From: Apium graveolens
Taxonomy: Eukaryota > Streptophyta > Magnoliopsida > Apiales > Apiaceae
DNA length: 64,000 nucleotides
Direction of reading: 5' to 3'
Assembly (NCBI RefSeq): GCF_009905375.1
Contig: NC_133650.1
Location: 66,405,669 to 66,469,668, forward strand
In this document: in pieces, positions 1 to 10,011 of the stretch
Layout of the letters: each line of letters starts with the position of its first letter
Position numbering within the stretch: position 1 is the stretch's first letter
The notes under the pieces: generated by a model
Told to the model about the DNA's origin: nothing
Seen by the model: only the letters and a program-made list of their open reading frames with translations
The model's database searches: none
Translations under genes and position numbers: made by a program

Positions 1-1046
1 GACTTTCCTCCTCTGCCCTCAGATTTTCTGAAATTCTTCTTATCAGAATTTGCGCCTTTTCTGGAAAATTTCTTTCCCTTCCTGAACTTTCTGTATGCAA
101 TCATTGTGATTCCTTTCACCATAAGAGCACACAGCTTCATCATCTCTTCATCAGCATCCGTCTCAGGCAAGCTTTCAGATTCTGAGTCATCATCACTTTC
201 AGAACTTGATGACTCAGTATCAGACTTTGTGAAGAGAGCTTTACCCTTGTCTTTCCTTGAGGTTGCTGCCTTGGGGGATTCTTCTTCAGCCTTAAGAGCA
301 ACTGTCCTTGACTTTCCTCCTTTCCTCTTGCTTCTTTATTCCATCTCAAGTTCATGAGTCTTGAGCATCCCATAAATTTCATTAAGAGTTATTTCATCAA
401 GATTATAGTTGTCTCTTATTGTTGTTGCCTTCAAATCCCAGCATTCAGGAAGAGCTAACAGGAATTTAAGGTTTGAATCTTCAAGGTCATACTCCTTATC
501 AACTAGTGACAAATCATTCAAGAGTTTGACAAATCTACCATATAAATCAGTCAATGACTCATTAGCCTTTGAGTCAAAGTGTTCATACTCTTGAGTGAAT
601 ATTGTCTTCCTGTTCTTCTTAATCGTATCCGTTCACTGACATCTTGTTTACAAGGCATCCCATATCTCTTTTGCAGTCTTGCAGTTTATTACCCTGTTTG
701 ACATTACATTATCAATAGCACTATGCAGTAAGTGTCGTACCTTAGCATCCTTAGCAATTGATGCGATATCTTCAGCAGTGTAATCACTCTTCTCCTTTGG
801 TACAGACTTTGCTGCTTCCCCTGCAACTGCAACTGCGAGCTTGGTTGGTTTGTGAGGCCCTTCCTTGATTCTATCAAGATATTCTGGATCTGTAGCTTCC
901 AGAAATATGGTCATCCTCACCTTCCATATGGGATATTCAGATGGTCTCAATATGGTAACTCTAATAGTCTCATATTGGCTTTGAATTTGTGTCTTTGGAG
1001 GTTCTTCAGCTTTGGTGGGCTTAGTTGGAGTTTCTACTTCAGACAT
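1..1046 (-). pseudogene. gag: Copia D gag polyprotein, N-terminal part, frameshifted
   Basis: Gag forms the capsid-like particle of copia elements and binds their RNA. The start at 1046 (MSEVETPTK) lies 43 bases inside the PBS, the expected place. The first 132 residues contain the copia-gag N-terminal pattern (YPIWKVRM, then CKTAKEIWDAL). The frame then breaks near 640 and resumes at 554 with the UBN2-like gag core (ESLTDLYGRFVKLLNDL, SNLKFLLALPECWD, LNEIYGMLKTHELEME). After a stop it continues as a Lys/Ser/Glu-rich stretch leading towards a basic region at the left edge. It has at least one frameshift and one stop, so it is probably not functional. The zinc knuckle would lie beyond position 1. 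The family assignment is by recognised gag motifs. Confidence 0.8.
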
Positions 1047-1088
1047 TATTGTTTTTGGATCTTAAACTGTTTGTGTGTTAACAGATAG

Positions 1089-1100
1089 GCTCTGATACCA
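1089..1100 (-). promoter_or_regulatory. Copia D primer-binding site
   Basis: On the minus strand this reads TGGTATCAGAGC, complementary to the 3' end of plant initiator-Met tRNA. It lies two bases inside the LTR. It primes minus-strand cDNA synthesis. Confidence 0.9.
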
Positions 1101-1102
1101 CT

Positions 1103-1710
1103 TGTTAGGTCACACACACACTGTAGAGGGGGGTGAATACAGTATATAGCACAATCAAATCGAACTTTAATAACTCAAGTAACAGAAAACAAACTTTATT
1201 CAAAACAATAAACTCTGTTACAGTATGGAACTGTTCTCTCTCAGTGATGAACAAATATCATGAGAGCTGCTAGGGTTATAATGAATAATCTTCTCGATAT
1301 TGATAATACTTATAGTGTAAACCCTATGTCTGTGTTTATATACTACACAGTTACAAGATAATCGCTAATTGATATGGAATATAATTCTGCTTCCTAAAAT
1401 ATATCAATCAGATATCTTTTCTTCCAAGTATTCTATTCTTCATAGAATTCCTTCTTCATGCATATCTCTTCTTATGTTTGTCTCGATCTTCTCTTCCTGT
1501 GAATCAGCTGCTTTCCTTATCTGAACGTTTCCTTTAAGTCCTGATATTATCTTCTGATAAATATCTTTTGAACCTTAAGTACTGATGACTTAAGTTCTGA
1601 CTTCAATATAAGTGCTGATTTCAGTTAAGTACTGATTTGTCCTGTTTAAGTAAGATCTGTAAACTAAACATAAATCACATTAGTCATGACATTATCAAAT
1701 ATATCTAACA
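1103..1710 (-). repeat. Copia D 5' LTR (608 bp)
   Basis: It begins TGTTAG and ends CTAACA in window orientation, a 6-bp terminal inverted repeat with the TG..CA ends typical of LTRs. The PBS follows directly inside. It contains a cluster of short direct repeats (1534-1636). Confidence 0.88.
1534..1636. repeat. Dispersed 12-bp repeats TTAAGTNCTGAT inside the D LTR
   Basis: Five copies at 1534, 1575, 1590, 1608 and 1625 share the pattern WTAAGTNCTGAY with variable spacing. This is a short interspersed motif rather than a strict tandem array. It occupies the same kind of position as the ATCCGTCG cluster in the LTRs of copies A, B and C but has a different sequence. Confidence 0.75.
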
Positions 1711-2799
1711 AAGTACGAAATGACTAAACCAGTCTATTTTTCTAACAGAAGCTAAGCCAGTAAGGTAGGTTGAGTCGGTGATAGACGAAGGTGACTGAAT
1801 TGCAGTGAGTCATGCAGAAGGCAAGTTTTTCCCCTATTCTACTTTCAGAATAGTGATATTTCTTCAGATTCTTATCACGCTTGCACTCTTTTGATTCTTT
1901 TGTTCATATTTCATTTTGATTCCTGATTTCTCCTTTATATTTGAATTCATTATTCATATTCCAATTGTTACTCACAATTATTGATATATTCTGATGATTA
2001 GAATATGTCAAAGCATACCGATTGTTCCGGTTGATATTCCATGGACTGGATAGTGATACTTTGTGGATTAAGTCTACTTAATCCTAAGGACCGGGACATA
2101 ACCGGATCCTTGAGATGGGCCGTAGTGCCTGGGTGCCCGATTGGATCTATATAGTGGGATATAGATCTGCACTGTATCCTGGCTGATTAGCAGGGTATAT
2201 ATGCGAACTTGTGTCCACTTTAGTCATTTGTACTCGCCAGTAATGGCCTTCTTTCTACTCTCACGGGGTTATATTTTTGCAGATATATCCAGGTTATCGA
2301 TTCACTTAGATTGCTTTAACACGGGTTATATTTTGCGGACTTGTTGAGCAATTTTTGGCTCACCCCTTTTGTTGTTATTTCACCTTATTGTTTTCTGTTA
2401 AGAAGGAATATGAAACCCATCAGGACTCGAGTGGTAAAGAAGCGGGTCAAGCCTCGGGATTCTCTCATACCCAAGGTGTTGATCCCAATCCAGAAAGAAA
2501 GCTTTGAGTTGGCCGAACAGGTGGAGTGTAGATAGTAGTGGGTGTGTTTGAATAAAAGATGGACTTAGTCTAAAACTGGTTAGACAATGGTTTGTAATAA
2601 AGAGAGTTTGTAAGATTTTGAATTTGGTTTGTAATAAAGTAGTTAGTGGTTCTTGTTTTCATACTGCAACCTAAAAAGATCCTGGTTAGTGTTAAAGGGG
2701 TTTAGATTCATTTCTTTATTAATTGTAAATCATATTATATAGGTTTGGTGATTAGCTAGTAACCCCCAGACTTATACCCAGAGTCTGGAGGGCGTTACA
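1711..2799 (+). repeat. G1 gypsy 5' LTR, 3' portion
   Basis: This is the right-hand part of a gypsy LTR ending GGAGGGCGTTACA at 2799, followed by a PBS-like site. The left portion is absent, most simply because copia D inserted into this LTR. The block GAGC..GGCTCACC near 2346-2365, a downstream poly-pyrimidine stretch and the GTTACA end match the layout of the other gypsy LTRs here (solo LTR-1, solo LTR-2, G2), although the sequence is diverged. It contains a small open frame at 2410-2535. Confidence 0.72.
2410..2535 (+). other. Small basic ORF inside the G1 LTR
   Basis: This is a 41-codon open frame starting MKPIRTRVVKKRVK and ending at TAG 2533. It starts about 50 bases after the conserved GGCTCACC block of the LTR. 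Solo LTR-1 and the G2 LTRs have an unrelated-looking but also basic small ORF at the equivalent place. It could be an upstream ORF in the transcript leader or chance. There is no recognisable domain. Confidence 0.35.
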
Positions 2800-2803
2800 G
2801 GTT

Positions 2804-2815
2804 TGGCATGAGAGC
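2804..2815 (+). promoter_or_regulatory. G1 primer-binding site, mutated
   Basis: TGGCATGAGAGC differs at two positions from TGGTATCAGAGC, the complement of the initiator-Met tRNA 3' end. It lies five bases after the LTR end at 2799. This fixes the element as plus strand. Confidence 0.75.
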
Positions 2816-2992
2816 TGTAGGTTTGGTCCTTGAAAACAAGAATATTAGGGTTAAGATAAGATAGGAAGATCACATAGGATAGGAATAGTCAAATAGGAGG
2901 AGTGGTGTTAGGATTTAGATCAGATTAGAATAGGAAAGTATAAGTTTTAGGATTGTTTAGTGACTTTTCTTATTTCTTTGGTATATTATCAG

Positions 2993-3727
2993 ATGGCGTC
3001 ATCAGGTTATTCGGCTTCTTCTGAAAGGACAGTCACCGGGCTAGTAACACCAGTTATTCTATCAGTGTCTGAGTACATGTTTCCTCCTCTTCCACTTCCA
3101 CCACCATTGCTACAGGAGCCAGTAGCTCCAGTACAGGGGATAGTCCATGACCCTATAGAGATGTTTGATCCATTGGAGTTCTTTAAGCTGATGATTCCAC
3201 TTCCGATAGAGCATCAATTTATACCGTAGATTGAGCCAGAGCTTCCACCACCACCAGTGTTGCCTCCTATACCAGTACATGCCCCAGAGCCCGACATATT
3301 CCAAATGATCCCAGTTGAGGGGATGGGGGAGCATGATGTGGATTTACAGTTGGGGTTACCACAGCAAGGTGCAAGTATACCGAGGGTTCCGTCACAGGAG
3401 TCAGTGGGTCAAGTTGCACGGCCATATATGGTACCATACCATGAGTACAAGGTTATGAGAGATGATGTAGAGTATTGGAGAGCTCAGTGCAGGGAGATTA
3501 TGCATTTATTTGACCAGAGAGACCGAGGACCGTTAGCTGCCCTATAGCCAGATTACTTTATGAGGCAGAGATTACAGTCTGCTTTGATGAGTGCTACCTG
3601 GGAGCTGGATGATTTGACCCATGAGGGACCGCCTTCTTTTGCGGAGTTTTACAGGATATTTCGTTTGGCACAGACTTTGGTCCAGATACTTAGGGATGAG
3701 CTGAGGCGTATTCTGCCAGGGTTTTGA
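2993..3727 (+). pseudogene. Pre-gag accessory ORF of gypsy G1 (about 244 codons, two in-frame TAG)
   Basis: This open frame lies between the PBS and gag. From ATG 2993 one frame runs to TGA 3725, interrupted only by TAG at 3227 and TAG at 3545, both possibly from C-to-T change of CAG. The start MASSGYSASSERT is followed by a proline-rich part (FPPLPLPPPL, ELPPPPVLPPIP). A C-terminal part with no proline bias follows (HEYKVMRDDVEYWRAQCRE, then ELRRILPGF), which could form helices. Most plant gypsy elements begin with gag directly, so an ORF here is unusual. I do not recognise the family. The long single frame and its protein-like C-terminus argue against chance. Confidence 0.55.
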
Positions 3728-4200
3728 GATGTTGACTGTAGAGGACAGATGTATATAGATGCAGCCTAGTATGATATAGTGAGTAGTGTGTATGTATGTA
3801 GCAGTAGTTTGACTTGTAGTAGTTAGTTTGACTTGTAGTCGCGGTGATGACCAGCAGAGCGAGACTTTTTGTACCAAGCACTTACACCTGAGGCTGGTGT
3901 CATATATAAAAATAAACTTTTTCAAATTTCTTTTATTTAAATTTCAGTCTTTACAGTTTTACAACGTTTACCTTTACTTTATTATTTTACAGCTCTTCGT
4001 ATTTTAAATTCTGTCGAAAAAAAGAGAAAAGAACAAACATTTTATTTAACTGTTTACATTTCCTGTTTTTATATTAAGCAACTATTTTCTTTCTTTAAAC
4101 CATTATCTAAATTTGTTAATACAGGATAACTTGTTTTCTTACCTACTGTCAATTATCTATTAAACTGTTAAAGACACATCACTTATTTTATTATCAGCAA
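3728..4200 (+). other. G1 leader between pre-gag ORF and gag
   Basis: This is an A/T-rich untranslated stretch with many stops in all frames and a duplicated phrase (TTTGACTTGTAGT near 3808 and 3828). I see no gene in it. Confidence 0.6.
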
Positions 4201-4736
4201 ATGGCACCAAAAAGAAAGATTAGGACTGAGACTCCCAACAGCAATTCCGGAGAACAAACCAATGATACCATGAACCAAATGTTCCATCCGATGCAACAAC
4301 AGATGGTAATGATACAACAACAGATGCAGCAACAACATCAGCAGATTCAACAGCAAATGTTACAACAACCACCTCGTCCTGAGCCCCAAATACCACCAGC
4401 TATACCTATTATTACTTTCAAACAGTTTCAGTTGGTTAAACCTCCAGAACTTGAAGGGTCTGTAGATCCTATTAAGGCTACCACTTGGTTGAAAGAAATA
4501 GAGAAAGCATTTGCGCTAGTAAAGGTAGGTGAAGACCAGAAGACCGACTTTGCTAGTTACTTGTTGAAAAGATAAGCAAATTATTGGTGGGAATCTAAAA
4601 AGGCTTTAGAGGGTGAAGATGTTATTGCATGGGATAGATTTAAAGAGCTGTTCTTAGAGAAACATTTTCCTCGCTATGTGAGAAATCAAATGTAGATTAA
4701 GTTTTTAGAACTGAAGTAGGGAAGTATGTCCGTGAC
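4201..4736 (+). pseudogene. gag: G1 gag, N-terminal part
   Basis: Capsid-region gag of a Ty3/gypsy element. It starts at ATG 4201 (MAPKRKIRTE), followed by a Gln/Met-rich stretch (residues about 25-60) and then the retrotransposon gag core (LEGSVDPIKATTWLKEIEKA, later ANYWWESKKALEGED and FKELFLEKHFPRYVRNQ). Stops at 4573, 4693 and 4717 interrupt it. The last two read as TAG where Gln would be expected. The gene is cut at 4736 by solo LTR-1 and resumes at 8934. Removing one TSD copy restores the gag motif MSVTEYEAKF, which confirms the insertion model. Confidence 0.88.
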
Positions 4737-6889
4737 TGTAATAACCCCAATTTTTGGGAAATTTTGAAACTCTTATGAATAGTGTTTTTGCTGAATGAGA
4801 AAACTTTTCATGCCACACTATGTAGGGGTTCTGATATGGATATTCTGAGATTTTATTAGTACTTTATATGGGATATAAGTGTATGTAAAGATCGTCAGAA
4901 TCCAAATCCGAACACTTTGATTTTTCCCGGAAATCCACTAGATACGGAAAGAATTGAGAAAAAGGTAACAGGATAAAAAGGATTTAAATTAAAGGATTAT
5001 AAGAGAGGATCATAAAAAGGAATACAATGTATTGAGAAAGGTTAAGGGAACCTAAGTAATAAGATCCCGGGTATGATCCCTCAAACGAGAAACGAAAATG
5101 AAAGTTAAGCGAACCGCATAACAGATCAGCGGTTATTAGGCAAACAATTAGGAAGTTAATCAAAGAGATTAGAGGGGATGATGTCATCCAACCAATGGGA
5201 AGAGGACAAAGAGGGAAGGATGACACCACATGATGACATAAGCATGACATAGGAGGGAAGGAGGTGTGGTTGGCTATTAACCACACAAATTGCAAGGTTA
5301 ATAAAGTAATTAACCAAAATCTAAACAAAAACAACCAACCAAAAGCAAAACACAAAAATCATTTCATCTTCTTCAAGCCTTTGCTCTCGGCTTTTCTTGT
5401 TTTCAAAGAGAAGAATTTCAAAAATTCAAGATCCAAGCTTCCTAAATTGGTGAGTTAATTCTCTAATCATCCTTATGCATAGTTAGGGCTATATCATGAG
5501 TTTAAGCCATCAATTCTTTCTCAATCTTCTTCATTAAATCAATGAAGAAGACAATGAATAGTGTTTTCAAGTTTTTAACTTGAAATTTTTCTTGTTTTCC
5601 TTTAAGATCCAAGCATCCCTAAGACTTCTCAAAGCTTCTTAAGGCTTCCTCGCTACTCCCACCACATCAAGGAAGGTATATCATCTCCAAACCCTAGATT
5701 TCTATGTTTAATAAGATGATTTTGATTATTATGGTGATATTGTAGCTTAATGTTTGTGGTTTAGAGTTTGGGTTGAAGTGGTATTGAAATGGAATGGTAA
5801 ATCTTGTTGTTTTGGTTAAAAGAATGTAGTATAGTTAAATTCAAGCTTAGGCATAAGTATGAATGTTAAAATTTAGTTGGTTTGGGGCTGTTATGATGTG
5901 ATGAGTATGGACTTTGGTTGTATGAATGGGTTGAGGTTGAATTGTGATGGTTTTTGAATGGGTTAAATTTGGGAAATCACGTAAACATAGCTGTCGTAAC
6001 GTCCGGTTTTCTTTAGACTGTTTTTGTGCATAACATTAGGACCCGAGAACCCCCTGCTATATTATGACCATTGCCATTTCTAGATAGCTCGTGTTACGAG
6101 CTTCGTTTTGATATGTAGTTCGTTCGATTCCGATGCACGGTTTAGGAGAAACGACCGTTTCAAGTAACGACATTTTGCGAACGAAACATTTCCCCTCGCC
6201 TTACTTTGAAACATAGGTTAAAGACCAAAAAGGGTTAATTAATGTATGAAACAATTATGGTAAGAGTGTTAGGCAGTTGGTAAGACACTCGCGAAGGAAT
6301 CGCTTTAAAACTCATAATGGTTAATTTATTAAAAATGGTGGAGCCGAGGGTACTCGAGTGACTTAAGAGAATCAGTAAGCGCAAAACAATCGTTAGAGTC
6401 TGAGTTGGTTAGAGTATAGATTTACAAGTGACTTTGGTTTAATTCCAACTTACTTGTTGTTTATAGGTTACCAGACTCGTCCCGAGCCATTCGTAACCCC
6501 CAGTCGCTCAGACAAGTTTTCTACCCGATATACTGTTGTTGTGATGTAATTATATGTATATGCATTATCTTGTGATAGTGCATGATTGTTATTAGCAAAT
6601 TTTGCGATATATTGGAGCATGCTGATATGGTATATATGCATGTCTGTTTCGTAATCTGGTTATCTATCTGTTGATTTCAATGCTTATAGTTGCATAATAC
6701 CTATGCTAGAAATAAGCAAGTAGTTGCGTAAACCCTTAGTATAGGGGATAAAAGGTGAACATATTTCTAAACCGGGAGTCGATGTTCCCGAGTATATTAT
6801 ATATATATATATATATATATTTATTTATATATATATATGGATATAGTTTTTAAAACTATTGATCGAATAAGGTTTATTCGATACCTTTA

Positions 6890-7165
6890 TTTTACTTATT
6901 TGAATATTATTTGAATATTCATTCGAGGGCTTATGACTCAGTTTATTTTATTATTTGAATATTATTTGAATATTCATTCGAGGGCTTATGACTCCTTTAT
7001 ATTATTTAATGAATATTATTTGAATATTCATTCGAGGGCTTATGACTCCTTTATATTATTTATTGAATATTATTTGAATATTCATTCGAGGGCTTATGAC
7101 TCAGTTTATATTATTTAATGAATATTATTTGAATATTCATTTGAGGATCTATGACTCCGATTATT
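6890..7165. repeat. 58-bp-class minisatellite in solo LTR-1, five units
   Basis: The repeated phrase is GAATATTATTTGAATATTC followed by ATTCGAGGGCTTATGACTC, five times, with degeneration in the last unit. Each unit holds an imperfect palindrome (GAATATT..AATATTC). The G2 LTRs carry three units at the homologous place. Confidence 0.85.
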
Positions 7166-7674
7166 TGTTGAAATATATTCTTTATTTTATTAAAGAATAA
7201 GGTGTCGATAATCAAACTTATCTTTGATTATTCAAATAAAGATAGTACTTTCGTATAAGTATATCTTTGGTTATTTAATACTCATTTCAAGTATAAGTCT
7301 TACAACTTCTACTTCAATTATTTGTATAAAGATTATTCTTTATGGGAATATTATTTAAATAATAATATTCAGATATTTTCTAAATACATTGGGACTGATT
7401 TATCTTATTAAATCAGCATTACTCCAAACACTCTTTAAAGTGTTTTCGAGTCTTCAAAATAATTTTTAAAAGTTAGAGCGGATCCCAAAACTCATTTTTA
7501 TATTTAAGATCTTCCTTTTAAAAAGGGGATTTAAATACTCGCTCAAAACCTGAGGGATCCGGCTCTATGGTGTATTTTATATTCGCAACAAGGTTGCAGT
7601 TTTGGTAAATAAATTGATTACTTACCCAACGTTCGGGAAGTAAGTCCATCTATCGAGTCGGCATAAGCAACATG

Positions 7675-7760
7675 GGCTCAGTGGGCGTCCATGATAGTGT
7701 AAGTGGCTCAGTGGGAGTCCATCAAATGCATAAGTAGCTGAGTGGCAGTCCAGCATAAGG
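7675..7760. repeat. Three-unit ~30-bp repeat specific to solo LTR-1
   Basis: The phrase GGCTCAGTGGGAGTCCA and variants occur three times at about 30-bp spacing. The G2 LTRs have a different segment here (33940-34460), so this marks a subfamily-specific LTR block. Confidence 0.65.
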
Positions 7761-8531
7761 TCCTATTGCGACCAGGGTGATGACTAGTGGGGAATTCGTC
7801 CATCTACTAGTAGAAAAGGTTACTTATTGGTATCTTTGCCTGATCAGCAAGATATCAGGTTTATGCCAAAATTCTTTCCTTTCCAAATTTATTGGATATT
7901 GCAATTCTGTTCATACTTTACATGACAGAGGTTTTCAGGAAATGTATGTATATATATAGGTGTATATATATATCGGGACTTAATGAGGTATATTATAACT
8001 TCATTTCCTTCAAAATATTTCAAAGATTGAATCTATACAAGTCTTATCTTGTAGTCTCATCAGTGTGATGAATTTTTGAAACTAATTATAACTTGAACGG
8101 TGGTAGTTCAAGTAGTATTTGGAAAAGATATAAGTATATTAGAGTATCTTGTAACTTCATCTTTTAAACTTATATCTAGTAAATGATTATCTTATGCATG
8201 ACAAAGATTTTCAGAAAAACGTTGAGACAAGGTTAGATATATGAGATCACCTTGCAACGATATTTTTATACAGTTATACACTGGAACTCTGTGTATATTA
8301 TGCATGGAAGAGGACTTCCCATATTTTGAAAAGTATATGTGTATATATATATACTGAATATTTTGCGACTTCATCGCATTAAGATATCAACTTGGTTCAT
8401 TTCTTTTGACCAAGACTTTCATGAGTACTATGAGAAGGCTCATATATTGTTAATCATTATACATGTTATTTTGGTGGGCTTGCTGCTCACCCTTGCTTTC
8501 TTCTTTCATCACACAACAACAGATAGAAAAG

Positions 8532-8651
8532 ATGAACAGGACCAAGCTCCCGATTCGCAAGCGATTAGGAAACGTTCCGCAGTTTCCTATAGGCGTTGAT
8601 GTCGCTGTAGCTGAGGTAGGAACTACCAATAGGCTAGGCTTCAACTTTTGA
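8532..8651 (+). other. Small basic ORF inside solo LTR-1
   Basis: This is a 39-aa frame starting MNRTKLPIRKRLGNVPQF, preceded by an A-rich leader (CACAACAACAGATAGAAAAG). It remains open in both G2 LTRs (34983-35135 and 44821-44973), where it is slightly longer. It is probably a leader ORF in R/U5 of the LTR transcript. The function is unknown. Confidence 0.4.
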
Positions 8652-8928
8652 TGTACCAGATTTATATATACTTATGAATTGTAATAATGGCAAAGAAATG
8701 TAAATTTATTCAGAAAACCTTTTAAGGTGTATTGGTAGATAATTGTGGAATAAAATGACTTGTGGTTATTTTTTGGATATTTATCTCTGAGACTATAACT
8801 TGTGGTGTGTGTGTTTATTGTGGGGTCACAGTACAGAGTAGTTGATTGTGTATTAAGATTGGGTGTTATTAAGGGAAATGGAACTCGTGACAACCCGGAT
8901 CCCCGACCCCGGATTTGGGGGTGTTACA

Positions 8929-10011
8929 GTGATAGAGTATGAAGCCAAATTTACTGAATTGGCTAGGTTCGTCCCAAAACAAGTGGATACTAAAGAGAAA
9001 CGAGTTCAAAGGTTTCAAGAAGGGTTACGATCGTGGATCCGTGGACAAGTTGCAATTTTTGAATTACCGACGTAGACCACCGTAGTCCAGAAAGCCTTGA
9101 TCATCGAAGGGGAAAGCGAAAGATCTCAAAAGGATAGGGGATAGGGAAGTTTCCAAGACTGCTCCAGCAGGAAGCCGGGATTTCAAGCCCGGACAAATTT
9201 GAATTTCAAAAGGATAGGAAAAGGAAGCCAGAAAATAGGTAATCGTTTCCAAGCCCCCAGCCAGCAAGGAATTGTCAGAGTCCCAGTGCCGTACTACAAG
9301 ACTTGTGGCCAAAAACATATCGGCAATAGTATCAAAACGGATGTGACGTGTTTCAGATGTAAGCAGAAAGGGCACTATTCTAACGAATGTCCAACGGGAA
9401 AAATAGCATAAATTACTTGCTTTTAGTGTGGAAGAAAAGGGCATATCGCTAGGAATTGTAAAGGACCAGCAATGGCAGCCAGTATTCCGAAAGTGTTGGC
9501 ATTACCTCCTCCACCGCCGCCTAATCAACCCAGAGCAAGAACTTTCAACATGACAATGAAAGAAGCAGTGCAGAGTCCGAATGTAATTGCAGGTACGCTT
9601 TTGGTGAATTCCGTAGATTCAAAAGTATTAATTGATTCTTAAGCTACTCGTTCATTTATTTATGAAGAATTTCTTGATAAGTTACATTGCGAAATCGAAT
9701 GGTTGGGCGAGACGTTAATTATAAAATTAGCGAATGATGACCAAATTTTAGTAGATCGAGTATGTCTTGCGTGCGATATAGAAATAGCTGGACATCATTT
9801 CTCCGTAGACTTGATTCCTTTTAAGTTAGGAGAGTTTAACGTCATTTTAAGAATGGATTGGTTAGATTATCATAATGCTCAGATCGATTGTGCGAACAAG
9901 AAAGTCAAATTACGAACTGCGGAAGATGAAACGGTAATGTTCAAGGACGAAAAACAGCAAAAAAAAATTCTGACAGTGATGCAGACCAAACGATTGCTTC
10001 GACAGAGATGT
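8929..10011 (+). pseudogene. gag-pol: G1 gag C-terminus, zinc knuckles and protease
   Basis: This is a continuation of G1 gag after solo LTR-1 (EYEAKFTELARFVPKQVDT, RFQEGLRSWIRGQVA), followed by a basic linker. Two CCHC zinc knuckles for RNA binding follow: CX2CX4HX4C at 9349-9390 (CFRCKQKGHYSNEC) and again at 9418-9459, where a TAG replaces the residue between the first two cysteines. The pepsin-like protease follows. Its active-site triad is at 9634 but reads D-S-stop instead of D-S-G, so the enzyme is dead. The later motif GEFNVILRMDWL is typical of gypsy protease. Stops at 9073, 9409, 9427 and 9640 interrupt it. It is cut at 10011 by solo LTR-2. Confidence 0.88.

Larger units (their letters stand above)
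1..1710 (-). mobile_element. Copia D: 5' end of a Ty1/copia element, truncated by the window edge
   Basis: This is the 5' part of a minus-strand Ty1/copia retrotransposon. Reading from right to left it has a 5' LTR (1103-1710), a primer-binding site (1089-1100) and a gag frame that runs off the left edge. The right boundary is where the terminal CTAACA of the LTR meets sequence (from 1711) that behaves as the LTR of gypsy element G1. The five bases 1711-1715 (AAGTA) would be one copy of its target duplication, but the partner is outside the window. D is a different family from copies A, B and C: its LTR sequence and short repeats differ. Pol and the 3' LTR are not visible. Confidence 0.85.
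4737..8928 (+). mobile_element. Solo LTR-1 (4192 bp), same family as the G2 LTRs
   Basis: It begins TGTAATAACCCC and ends GGGGGTGTTACA, the same ends as the two G2 LTRs (31122 and 40951). It is flanked by GTGAC (4732-4736) and GTGAT (8929-8933), a 5-bp target duplication with one change. It has no internal region, so it is a solo LTR left by LTR-LTR recombination or an equivalent event. It contains an AT dinucleotide run near 6796-6840, five copies of a minisatellite (6890-7165), a short 30-bp repeat (7675-7760) and a small basic ORF (8532-8651). No gene is expected in it. Confidence 0.92.

Noticed and set aside
6933..7118. Repetitive 61-codon frame (FEYYLNIHSRAYDS repeats)
   Set aside because: It is a translation of the LTR minisatellite. 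The unit length happens to keep the frame open, and the G2 copies do not keep it.
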